Positions 1 to 6,744 are shown, counted from the first letter of the stretch. The stretch: DNA of 6,883 nucleotides from Flavobacteriaceae bacterium (GCA_002687665.1 NZAX01000095.1:1-6883); one strand, 5' to 3'. Made by a program: numbers and translations. The notes: generated by a model not told the origin, from the sequence alone.

Positions 1-572
1 ACGCCCAACTCAGGAAAACCGTGAATTCCAAAAATCAAAAGGTAATTTAGCAATACATTGATTACATTGCCCATCAAAGTTGCATACATGGCCAAACGGG
101 TCTGAAACAAACCCTCCGCAAACTGCCTTAACCCCTGAAAACCAACAAGAGGAACAAGAGACATAGCCACCCAAAAAAGGTAAGGTTTAGCCAAAAAAAC
201 AACTTCATGGGGTTGACCCATTTGAGATAATAGAGGTTGAGCCCATAACACCAATATGGCCAAAATAAGTCCCAATCCAAAACAAAGGATCAAACCATGA
301 ACAAAAACATACCTGACATTATTATAATTTTTTGCTCCGAAAGACTCAGCAATCATTGGAGTAATTGCAGTAGAGAATCCTATTCCTATAGACATGGCCA
401 CAAAAACAAAACTATTACCAAGTGAAACAGCAGCTAATTCAGCAGTGCCCAATTGACCAACCATGATATTGTCGATCAACTGAACTACAGTGTGCCCTAG
501 CATACCAACTATAACGGGAAAGGCTAATTTAAGATTGATTCCAAATTCTTGGGTATATGTACTTAAACTCAT
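1..572 (-). CDS. MATE family multidrug/cation efflux transporter, N-terminal part
   Basis: This is the first 190 codons of an integral membrane exporter of the MATE (NorM/DinF-like) family, which expels drugs or other organic cations in exchange for Na+ or H+. The gene runs off the left edge, so roughly the last half to 60% is missing. It starts MSLSTYTQEF and then shows a long hydrophobic series compatible with about five transmembrane helices (roughly 13-33, 45-75, 88-112, 125-146 and 160-183). Family signatures are visible: IDNIMVGQLG at 33-42, whose Asp34 matches the conserved first-helix acidic residue of NorM proteins; TPMIAESFGA at 71-80; and MGNVINVLLNYLLIFG at 167-182. The start is the ATG at 570-572, 23 bases after the stop of the peptidase gene, with no Shine-Dalgarno sequence and no terminator between them. 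It is therefore probably the last visible gene of the same operon. Substrate cannot be told from this fragment. Confidence 0.93.
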   Translation of the reverse strand, partial: MSLSTYTQEFGINLKLAFPVIVGMLGHTVVQLIDNIMVGQLGTAELAAVSLGNSFVFVAMSIGIGFSTAITPMIAESFGAKNYNNVRYVFVHGLILCFGLGLILAILVLWAQPLLSQMGQPHEVVFLAKPYLFWVAMSLVPLVGFQGLRQFAEGLFQTRLAMYATLMGNVINVLLNYLLIFGIHGFPELG

Positions 573-595
573 TGAAAATAAACAGAAAAATATTC

Positions 596-1978
596 TTATT
601 CAAGACCTAATTGATCTGTGAGGAATACCAATGCAGCCATTGTTGCAGCACCCATCTCCAATTCTCTCTTGTTAATTTGATCAAAAGTGTCCATCTCTGA
701 ATGATGATGAATGAAATATCTATGTGGGTCAGTTTTCAAACCTGCCAGAACTTTTGCATTGCTTTTTAGTAAACTAACATCTGCACCACTTCCATTATCT
801 CCAAAAAAATGAATAAAGTAAGGACTAAAATAGGATTTCCAAGACAAAATTTTATTCAAGTATTTTTGTTTAGTGTCAAAATTAAATCCCAAAGGGCTGA
901 AGCCCCCAGTATCCGACTCAAGTGCTAAAAGGTGTTGCTCTTTGTCTTTTTTAACCATTTGACTGTATGCCTTGGCACCATTTAATCCATTTTCTTCATT
1001 GGCAAACAATACCAAGCGAATGGTGTTTTTAGGACGAAAATTAATAGAGTTCATAAGTCTCAAGACTTCCATAGACTGAACGACCCCTGCCCCATCATCG
1101 TGTGCTCCATCACCTAAATCCCATGAATCTAAATGGGCACCTACCAAAATGATTTTCTCAGGTGATACCTCCCCTTTAATCTGTGCAATCACATTATAAG
1201 ACCTTACCTCTGGATAATTCTTGCAATTTTGCTTTATAAAAAAACGTAATTTGGGATTCAGAGAAATCATTGAACTTAGTAACTCTGCACCATTAGTGCT
1301 GATCGCTGCAGCAGGAATTCTTTTATTTATGGGCAAATTACCATAACTCATCACTCCTGTGTGAGGGTAGTCGTCCAATCTTAAATTTAAAGAGCGAACA
1401 ATAACAGCCAAAGCACCAAATTTAGCAGCTTCGGCTGCACCAATGTATCTCTGATCTACGGCACCACTGTAGGCTTCAAATGTATTGATTAAATCTGCTT
1501 CCATTGGACGATTAAAAAAAACAATCTTACCCTCAATTTTATCTTTACCCAATAAAGCAAGATCTTCAATATGTTTGACTTCAACCACATTGGCACGAAT
1601 TCCTGCAGAAGGTGTTGCAATGGAGCCTCCTAAGGCACAAATGCTGACGTTTATTGTATTCCCTGGGCTAGATTCTATATTAGCGTACTCAAAAGTCCCT
1701 CTTACCCACTTGGGAACCATAACTGTTTGCAACCATACGGAATCCAATTGCAATGCATCAAGTTCATCTTTAGCCCATTTAATGGCCCGTTCAGCATTCA
1801 ACGAACCTGACAATCGGCCCCCAATTTGATTGGTGAGATGATTTAACCAATCATAACTTTTTCCTTGTGTCAGCACCTGGCGATAAATCTCCTTAATTTG
1901 GCTATTTATTACTTCATCATTTTGAGCTTGAACAGAAAGGCCGCTGCATAATAATAATAGCAATAATTTTCTCATCAT
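596..1978 (-). CDS. Secreted M28 family zinc metallopeptidase, carboxypeptidase Q-like
   Basis: A 460-residue exported peptidase of family M28, closest in motif pattern to carboxypeptidase Q (plasma glutamate carboxypeptidase). Numbering is from the ATG at 1976-1978. The N-terminus MMRKLLLLLLCSGLSVQAQ looks like a type I signal peptide cleaved after AQ; Cys11 is preceded by Leu, so a lipobox is unlikely. Residues about 110-245 resemble a protease-associated (PA) insert, and the catalytic domain follows. The two-zinc site looks complete: His282 in GAHLDSW, bridging Asp294 in AHDDGAG, catalytic Glu328 and ligand Glu329 in ANEENGLNG, Asp356 in LESDTGG and His426 in HHHSEMDT. The protein is thus probably an active exopeptidase or dipeptidase in the periplasm or outside the cell; substrate is unknown. 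The reading frame extends one codon upstream to a TTG that directly abuts the regulator's TAA. The ATG at 1978, or the one at 1975, is the better start. The 3-base spacing implies translational coupling to the regulator gene. Confidence 0.93.
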   Translation of the reverse strand: MMRKLLLLLLCSGLSVQAQNDEVINSQIKEIYRQVLTQGKSYDWLNHLTNQIGGRLSGSLNAERAIKWAKDELDALQLDSVWLQTVMVPKWVRGTFEYANIESSPGNTINVSICALGGSIATPSAGIRANVVEVKHIEDLALLGKDKIEGKIVFFNRPMEADLINTFEAYSGAVDQRYIGAAEAAKFGALAVIVRSLNLRLDDYPHTGVMSYGNLPINKRIPAAAISTNGAELLSSMISLNPKLRFFIKQNCKNYPEVRSYNVIAQIKGEVSPEKIILVGAHLDSWDLGDGAHDDGAGVVQSMEVLRLMNSINFRPKNTIRLVLFANEENGLNGAKAYSQMVKKDKEQHLLALESDTGGFSPLGFNFDTKQKYLNKILSWKSYFSPYFIHFFGDNGSGADVSLLKSNAKVLAGLKTDPHRYFIHHHSEMDTFDQINKRELEMGAATMAALVFLTDQLGLE

Positions 1979-1981
1979 CAA

Positions 1982-3154
1982 TTAAAGTTTAGATTTAGCA
2001 GCAAATTGTTGGATATCATCTGCAGTGACAGGGTTTGATCCCAAGATCATAAGTCTTTCAACAACATTTTTAAGCTCGCGAATATTTCCAGTCCATGGAT
2101 AATCCATCAATTGAGTAATGGCACTTTTAGAAAAGGTTTTTCGATCCATACCCTGTTCGTTCATAAGACTAACGGTGAAGTAATCCACCAATATTGGAAT
2201 GTCAACTTTTCTTTCTTTAAGTGAAGGAACTTTAATAAGAATAACAGCTAAACGGTGATAAAGATCCTCTCGAAATTTTCCCTCATCAATTTCATTATTC
2301 AAATCTTTATTGGTGGCGGCGATAACACGAACATTTACCTTTATGTCTTTTTCTCCTCCCACTCTTTGAATTTTATTTTCTTGTAGTGCTCTCAAAACTT
2401 TGGCTTGAGCTGCAAGGCTCATATCTGCTACTTCATCCAAAAATAGTGTACCTCCATTGGCAATTTCAAACTTTCCTGGACGATCTTTAACAGCAGATGT
2501 GAAAGCTCCTTTTATATGACCAAAGAGTTCACTTTCAATCAAATCGGCAGGAATGGCTGCACAATTCACTTCTACAAAAGGAGCTCCAGCCCGATTACTT
2601 TTTTGATGTAGGTGATGGGCTACGAGTTCTTTACCAGTACCATTTTCTCCTGTAATTAATACCCTAGCATCTGTTGGGGCTACCTTTTCGATCAAATTGT
2701 GAATCTCATTGATCTGGGGTGAATCACCAACCATCTCATACCTTTTGGCAATTCTTTTTTTTAGGTTCTTATTCTCTAAAACCAAATTCTTTATTTGTAG
2801 AGCATTCCTAACAGCTGTAAGCAACCGATTCAAGTCCGGTGGTTTGGAAATAAAATCATAAGCTCCGGACTTCATAGCTTCAACCGCAGTGGAGACATTT
2901 CCATGGCCGGTCAACATGATGAATGGAACATTAATGCCATTTTCCCTGGCTTTTTGTAAAACCTCTACACCATCCATTTTAGGCATTTTAATATCACAAA
3001 GTACTAAGTCGAAATCCTCCTTATACAGTGTGGTTAGTCCTAATTTACCATCCTCACATTGTGTGATTTCATAGTCCTTGCTTTCTTCTTCTAAAATTCG
3101 GATTAGTACTCTTCTAATGGGTTCTTCATCCTCAATCAATAATATTTTTTTCAT
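1982..3154 (-). CDS. Sigma-54-type response regulator (receiver + AAA+), lacking C-terminal HTH
   Basis: A 390-residue NtrC-family response regulator. The receiver domain (1-120) has the acidic pair Glu8/Asp9, phospho-acceptor Asp54 in LCDIKMPKMDG, Thr82 and Lys104 (ISKPP). A short linker helix (about 120-138) leads to the AAA+ sigma-54 activation domain (about 141-370). That domain has Walker A GENGTGKE (169-176), the sigma-54 contact loop as GAFTSA (216-221, not the usual GAFTGA), Walker B GGTLFLDE (234-241), sensor I TN (281-282), putative Arg fingers Arg295 and Arg301 in FREDLYHRL, and sensor II Arg359 in WTGNIRELKN. The protein ends at residue 390 (AAKSKL), where NtrC, AtoC or ZraR continue with a Fis-type helix-turn-helix; the next gene starts within 3 bases, so no missing exon is hidden downstream. 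Its ATG overlaps the mscS stop (ATGA), indicating coupling. No histidine kinase is present in the window. Phosphorylation-controlled ATPase activity on sigma-54 polymerase is the expected role; targets are unknown. Confidence 0.95.
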   Translation of the reverse strand: MKKILLIEDEEPIRRVLIRILEEESKDYEITQCEDGKLGLTTLYKEDFDLVLCDIKMPKMDGVEVLQKARENGINVPFIMLTGHGNVSTAVEAMKSGAYDFISKPPDLNRLLTAVRNALQIKNLVLENKNLKKRIAKRYEMVGDSPQINEIHNLIEKVAPTDARVLITGENGTGKELVAHHLHQKSNRAGAPFVEVNCAAIPADLIESELFGHIKGAFTSAVKDRPGKFEIANGGTLFLDEVADMSLAAQAKVLRALQENKIQRVGGEKDIKVNVRVIAATNKDLNNEIDEGKFREDLYHRLAVILIKVPSLKERKVDIPILVDYFTVSLMNEQGMDRKTFSKSAITQLMDYPWTGNIRELKNVVERLMILGSNPVTADDIQQFAAKSKL

Positions 3155-3990
3155 TTGGTTTCCAAAGTATTATTTTTAAGTATAACTACCCTTTGTGGAA
3201 ATGGTATTTCGATATTAGATGCCTTTAGTTTTTCAAAAATCTTAAATCTGAGATCACTTTTAACGAGATTGGCCTCAAAGCTTTTATTCATAGAAAAGAA
3301 AAGTTGGAACATCAATGCACTGTCTCCAAAATCGTCAAAAAGTAGAAATGGTTCTGGTTTAGCCAAAACCTTGGGGTGGTCATTAGTAATCTGTATTACT
3401 GTATCCTTTAACAATTGAATATCAGTATTGTAGGCAACTCCAAAATGGATTGACTCTTTGGTCAAAGTACCATTTTCAGTCCAATTATAAAGAATTGAAG
3501 TCAAGAATTTATGATTGGGAATTATAAGTACTTTATTGTCTCTAGTCACTGCTCTAGTGGTTCTTAACATAATATTTTCTACTCTTCCCACCTGACCATC
3601 TAATTGTATTACGTCTCCTACATGAACTGTTTGGTCCGCCAAAATAGAGATCCCCGAAAAAACATCTTGTATTAAAGTTTGCAGGGCTAAGCTAACCCCC
3701 ACCAATAGTGCTGCGGATGCCGCAAAAATTGTGCTTACTTTTACCCCAACATTGTCTAAAGTAATTAAAATCACAATCAGGTAAACCAGATAATTGAAAA
3801 AAGTTAAAATCCCCCTAAACTTTAGTTTAGTGTCATTGTTCAGGGTTTTAAATACAATACGTCGAAATACCTTCAGGAATAAATAAGTAAGTACAAAAAC
3901 ACCAATAATGATTAACATAGATTTCGGCGATAGGACGATATCACTACCCATCTTTATGTTATAGTTAAAGAAATCTGTAATTTTTTGCAT
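3151..3990 (-). CDS. Small MscS-family mechanosensitive ion channel
   Basis: A 279-residue channel similar in size to Escherichia coli MscS (286 residues). Such channels form heptamers in the inner membrane and open under tension to release solutes after a drop in osmolarity. Hydrophobic segments lie at about 23-43, 61-79 and 84-111. The third is the pore-type helix, with small residues in FAASAALLVGVSLALQ followed by QDVFSGISILAD and the beta-domain start VHVGDVIQLDGQVGRVENI (122-140). IPNHKFL (157-163) corresponds to the IPN motif of the family, and the alpha/beta tail ends with IEIPFPQRVVIL (260-271). The start is an ATG (3988-3990) shortly after a strong terminator, so this is probably the first gene of a new transcription unit. 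I found no convincing promoter in the 27 bases between the terminator tract and the ATG. The last codons overlap the response regulator gene by 4 bases. It could be a non-osmotic MscS paralogue, but the family assignment is firm. Confidence 0.93.
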   Translation of the reverse strand: MQKITDFFNYNIKMGSDIVLSPKSMLIIIGVFVLTYLFLKVFRRIVFKTLNNDTKLKFRGILTFFNYLVYLIVILITLDNVGVKVSTIFAASAALLVGVSLALQTLIQDVFSGISILADQTVHVGDVIQLDGQVGRVENIMLRTTRAVTRDNKVLIIPNHKFLTSILYNWTENGTLTKESIHFGVAYNTDIQLLKDTVIQITNDHPKVLAKPEPFLLFDDFGDSALMFQLFFSMNKSFEANLVKSDLRFKIFEKLKASNIEIPFPQRVVILKNNTLETK

Positions 3991-4017
3991 GAAATTAAAT
4001 CGATACTAATATAACAC

Positions 4018-4051
4018 AAAAACAAAACCCACCCTTATTTCTAAGGATGGG
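4018..4051 (-). terminator. Intrinsic terminator of the grpE-dnaJ unit
   Basis: Read on the minus strand, CCCATCCTTA (4051-4042), loop GAAA (4041-4038) and TAAGGGTGGG (4037-4028) form a 10-base-pair stem with one U-G wobble, capped by a GNRA-type tetraloop. It is followed directly by TTTTGTTTTT (4027-4018). This is a textbook Rho-independent terminator 82 bases after the dnaJ stop. On the plus strand the same stem has a C-A mismatch and is followed by GAAAAAATTG in place of a T run, so it acts in one direction only. Confidence 0.9.
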
Positions 4052-4075
4052 AAAAAATTGCTATGAAAAAGAAAT

Positions 4076-4097
4076 AACACTATAGAAATTTAGTGTT
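4076..4097. repeat. AT-rich inverted repeat in the dnaJ 3' region
   Basis: AACACTA (4076-4082) and TAGTGTT (4091-4097) are perfect 7-base inverted copies around an 8-base spacer. On the minus strand the hairpin is followed by ATTTCTTTTTC, so it could be a weak first terminator or a stabilising 3' hairpin ahead of the strong one at 4018-4051. A protein-binding operator is another possibility. Only two of the seven pairs are G-C, so the hairpin alone is weak. Confidence 0.4.
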
Positions 4098-4132
4098 GTT
4101 CAAATATAAATATTTTTTCTTAGATCGAAGAT

Positions 4133-5248
4133 TTATGCAAACATGTCCTTCACCTTTTCGAAAAATGATTTATCGGACTTGTCTGGATTAGGGGTAAAAT
4201 TTTCATCCTCAAGCATTTTCTGAAAAAATTGCTTTTGTTCTTTATTTAGAGTTTTTGGGGTCCAAACATTGACATGAACCAAAAGATCTCCATTTCCATA
4301 TCCATTCAAGTCAGGCACTCCTTTACCTCTCAATCTTAATGTTTTTCCAGACTGTATACCAGACTCTAGTTTGATCCTGACTTTTCCTTCCAATAAATTA
4401 ATTTCTTTAGATACACCTAAAGCGGCCTCGGCTATGCTGATGTATAGGTCAAAATGCAAGTGATTTCCCTCTCGGACAAAATTATCATCCGTACTTTCCT
4501 CAATTAAAACTAACAAATCTCCAGATATACCATTACCAATAGCCTCATTACCTTTTCCAGTCACTTTCAATTGCATACCTTCTTCTACCCCGGCAGGAAT
4601 TTTTATGGATACCGCTTCTTCTTGTTCAACCATGCCATTGGCATCACTTCCAGCAGGTCGATTTGATATAATTTGCCCACTTCCATTACATTTGGGACAA
4701 GTAGATGCACTTTGCATCCTTCCCAGGATTGTATTAGTCACACGCATTACTTGTCCTTTTCCCTCACAAGTTCTACAAGTGTCATAACTCACTCCTTCAG
4801 CTTGAACTTTTCTTCTAACTTTAATTTTCTTTTCCACACCATGGGCAACCTCTTTAATACTCAACTGTACTCTGATTCTGAGGTTCCCTCCTTTTGATTT
4901 GGGCTGTGATTGGCCAAAACCACTAAAGCCACCACCACCGAAAGCGCTACCAAAGATATCTCCAAATTGACTGAAAATATCATCCATATTCATACCTCCT
5001 CCTCCAAAACCACCAGACTCGAAAGCAGAATGCCCAAACTGGTCGTACTGCGATTTTTTCTGAGGATCACTCAAGACCTCATAAGCCTCTGCTGCCTTTT
5101 TGAAATTGGTTTCAGCTTCTTTATCACCAGGGTTTTTGTCTGGGTGAAATTCTATCGCTTTTTTGCGATAAGCCTTTTTAATTTCATTTGCTGACGCACC
5201 TTTTGATAGGCCCAAAATTTCATAATAATCTTCTTTCATATGGCTCAT
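4133..5248 (-). CDS. dnaJ: Chaperone DnaJ (Hsp40) with a reduced, two-motif zinc-finger domain
   Basis: A 371-residue type I J-protein that delivers unfolded clients to DnaK and stimulates its ATPase in the cytoplasm. The J domain (about 5-70) has the catalytic HPD at 35-37. A Gly/Phe-rich linker follows (about 73-115), including GGFGGGG and [13 protein letters not shown]. The zinc domain carries only two CxxCxGxG motifs, CRTCEGKG (158-165) and CPKCNGSG (184-191); classical DnaJ has four. The C-terminal client-binding domains (about 205-330) contain [20 protein letters not shown], and the tail ends [10 protein letters not shown]. From memory, similar short zinc domains occur in DnaJ of flavobacteria and relatives, so this looks lineage-typical rather than damaged. 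The chosen ATG (5246-5248) overlaps the grpE stop as ATGA; a second ATG at 5237-5239 ([10 protein letters not shown]) is a real alternative that would drop three residues. It is the last gene before a strong terminator. Confidence 0.97.
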   Translation of the reverse strand: MSHMKEDYYEILGLSKGASANEIKKAYRKKAIEFHPDKNPGDKEAETNFKKAAEAYEVLSDPQKKSQYDQFGHSAFESGGFGGGGMNMDDIFSQFGDIFGSAFGGGGFSGFGQSQPKSKGGNLRIRVQLSIKEVAHGVEKKIKVRRKVQAEGVSYDTCRTCEGKGQVMRVTNTILGRMQSASTCPKCNGSGQIISNRPAGSDANGMVEQEEAVSIKIPAGVEEGMQLKVTGKGNEAIGNGISGDLLVLIEESTDDNFVREGNHLHFDLYISIAEAALGVSKEINLLEGKVRIKLESGIQSGKTLRLRGKGVPDLNGYGNGDLLVHVNVWTPKTLNKEQKQFFQKMLEDENFTPNPDKSDKSFFEKVKDMFA

Positions 5249-5769
5249 TGTCCTACGACGACCTTGGGGAATCTTATTATTTTATCTCCAAGTTGATATC
5301 CTTTTTCAGTCACGTCTATTATTTTACCTTTTTGATCATCAGCTGAGGGAATCAGTGTGATCGCCTCGTGTATTTCTGCATCAAATGTATCACCTATGTT
5401 AGTCTCAGTAACATCCAATCCATTACTTTTAAGAACATCTGCCAATTTGTTGTTGATTAAAACGAAACCCTCGATGGACTTTTTTTCCTGCTCAGGGGTT
5501 TGATTGATTGCGCGTTCCATATCATCTAAAATGGGCAATATGGAACTAATAACCTCTTGACCAGCAGTTTTAAAAAGTTCTATGCGCTCTTTGGCAGTTC
5601 TTTTCTTAAAATTTTCAAACTCTGCAAACAAACGAAGGTACTTGTCCTTTTCCTGATCAAGGTTTCTATTCAATTCCTCAAGCTTTTTGGAAATGTCTGG
5701 CTTGATGGATTTTTTATTAACAGTGGGTTTTTTTCCTTTTGCCTTGGCTTTAGACGGTTTTTTTGCCAT
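5245..5769 (-). CDS. grpE: GrpE, nucleotide exchange factor of DnaK
   Basis: A 174-residue GrpE, the cytoplasmic dimer that releases ADP from DnaK so that the chaperone cycle can continue. After a lysine-rich tail (about 1-29), residues about 28-60 form the long dimer helix or coiled coil ending in [16 protein letters not shown] helical bundle follows (about 61-115), then the beta-rich DnaK-contact domain with [13 protein letters not shown] (125-137) and the typical ending [18 protein letters not shown]. The tail has 12 lysines and one acidic residue in 29 positions, whereas GrpE tails such as that of E. coli are acid-rich. The ATG at 5767-5769 is preceded by an A/T-rich stretch with no Shine-Dalgarno site. 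The stop overlaps the dnaJ start by 4 bases. Neither dnaK nor hrcA is in the window, so this is a split arrangement of the hsp70 system. A likely promoter lies just upstream at 5795-5827. Confidence 0.97.
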   Translation of the reverse strand: MAKKPSKAKAKGKKPTVNKKSIKPDISKKLEELNRNLDQEKDKYLRLFAEFENFKKRTAKERIELFKTAGQEVISSILPILDDMERAINQTPEQEKKSIEGFVLINNKLADVLKSNGLDVTETNIGDTFDAEIHEAITLIPSADDQKGKIIDVTEKGYQLGDKIIRFPKVVVGQ

Positions 5770-5794
5770 TTTATTCTTTATTTTATTAAATACT

Positions 5795-5827
5795 CAAAAT
5801 TACTGCCAACTACCTTTTTTTGTCAAA
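5795..5827 (-). promoter_or_regulatory. Predicted Bacteroidetes-type promoter for grpE-dnaJ
   Basis: On the minus strand TTTG (5827-5824), a 21-base spacer and TAATTTTG (5802-5795) match the TTTG / TAnnTTTG pattern used by the primary sigma factor of Bacteroidetes. The -7 element starts exactly at the TAA stop of the upstream epimerase gene. Transcription would begin near 5788-5790, giving a leader of about 20 bases before the grpE ATG at 5769. No CIRCE-type inverted repeat is nearby. The assignment rests on the match alone, and chance matches to the -7 box are not rare in AT-rich DNA. Confidence 0.55.
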
Positions 5828-6744
5828 TTGTCATTCTTTTTTTTAAAGATATCATTTAGTGCCGGCTGTAAAAATGGGAATTGGAACGTGAATCCTTTTG
5901 ACAAAATCAGTTTAGCACTGACCCTTTGACTACCTAGAATCAAAAGAGAGCGTTCTCCCATGAACAATTGCAAAAAAAAAGCAGAAATATTGGGCAAAAA
6001 AACTGGGCGGTTTAAAGTCCTCCCTATTTCTTTTATCAAGTTTATTTGTGAAATGGGATTAGGAGCAACAGCATTGAAAGTTCCCTCCCACCGATCATCA
6101 ACTGCCCTAAAAAATAATCGTGACAAATCATCAATATGGATCCAACTTTGCCACTGCTTTCCTGAAGCAAAAGCTGTTCCCAAATAAAATTTTACCGGAG
6201 GAGTCAATTTAGATAGCACCCCTCCCTCTTTAGCCAAAACCAAACCGATTCTAAAAATTGATAAATTTTTCGAGTTTTTGGACAAAGCCTTTGATTCTTG
6301 CTCCCATGCATAAGTGACTTTTTGTAAAAAATTTTCTTGTGAAAGACGACTATTTTCTTCATGAATATCATCTTTACTATTAGGGTAAATCCCTATGGCC
6401 CCTGCACAACAAATACTTTTCATTTTTATTTTTTTTCGATCCAGAGTCTTTCTTAACAGACGAGTACCATTCAACCTGCTCTCCAAAATTTCTTTTTTGT
6501 TCTTAGGAGTCCAAGGTTTAGAAATATTTGCTCCGGCCAAATGAATTAGAGTATCTACTCCTTCGAAGCAACTATCATCAATCTCATCCTGTCCAGGATT
6601 CCAAAAAAAGCCTTTGATGCCATTAGAATTAATACATTCCCCTTTTCGAGTAGTTAAAAAATGAATGCTGATTTTACGTTGCTTAGCATGGGTAATTAAG
6701 TTTTTACCAATCAGTCCCGTAGCTCCGGTAACCAATAATTTCAT
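5800..6744 (-). CDS. TIGR01777 family NAD(P)-binding epimerase-like protein (YfcH type, DUF1731 C-terminus)
   Basis: A 314-residue member of the extended short-chain dehydrogenase family TIGR01777 (E. coli YfcH, 297 residues), whose physiological reaction is not established. The Rossmann nucleotide motif GATGLIG is at 7-13 and HLAGANI at 68-74. Family signatures include CAGAIGIYP (113-121), YAWEQES (145-151), GKQWQSWIHIDDL (195-207) and GTFNAVAPNP (221-230). The DUF1731-like end runs from RPVFLPNISAFF to about residue 299, with GSQRVSAKLILSKGF at 271-285. The classical Ser and YxxxK catalytic set is not evident, as is usual in this family. A lysine-rich 15-residue tail follows the conserved domain. 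The frame is open up to a TTG at 6757-6759 (adding five residues, MKKKQ), but the ATG at 6742-6744 gives the normal MKLLVTGATG start. It begins 22 bases after the mnmD stop and ends 30 bases before grpE. The link to those genes looks positional, with no evident functional connection. Confidence 0.92.
   Translation of the reverse strand: MKLLVTGATGLIGKNLITHAKQRKISIHFLTTRKGECINSNGIKGFFWNPGQDEIDDSCFEGVDTLIHLAGANISKPWTPKNKKEILESRLNGTRLLRKTLDRKKIKMKSICCAGAIGIYPNSKDDIHEENSRLSQENFLQKVTYAWEQESKALSKNSKNLSIFRIGLVLAKEGGVLSKLTPPVKFYLGTAFASGKQWQSWIHIDDLSRLFFRAVDDRWEGTFNAVAPNPISQINLIKEIGRTLNRPVFLPNISAFFLQLFMGERSLLILGSQRVSAKLILSKGFTFQFPFLQPALNDIFKKKNDNLTKKGSWQ

Noticed and set aside
1592..1608. TGGCAC...TGCA on the plus strand, resembling a sigma-54 (-24/-12) promoter
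   Set aside because: The GG-GC spacing is one base too long, the TTGC element is CTGC, and it lies antisense inside the peptidase gene with no plus-strand gene to drive.
1485..1829. Plus-strand open frame of 114 codons inside the peptidase gene
   Set aside because: It is wholly antisense to a gene with an intact catalytic motif set, has no recognisable domain and no start signal. The other plus-strand frames (such as those near 4605-5194 and 5557-5929) are rejected for the same reason.
1945..1978. Possible lipoprotein signal in the peptidase, from the cysteine in LLLLLLCSG
   Set aside because: The residue before Cys is Leu, where a lipobox needs a small residue (Gly, Ala or Ser); cleavage after VQAQ by signal peptidase I fits better.
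5908..5922. Short palindrome TCAGT-N5-ACTGA
   Set aside because: A five-pair inverted repeat within coding sequence is expected by chance and has no supporting context.
5770..5930. Search for a CIRCE (HrcA) operator upstream of grpE, prompted by TTAGCACTG near 5911
   Set aside because: The sequence TTAGCACTG is inside the epimerase coding region and lacks the inverted GAGTGCTAA partner at the proper distance.
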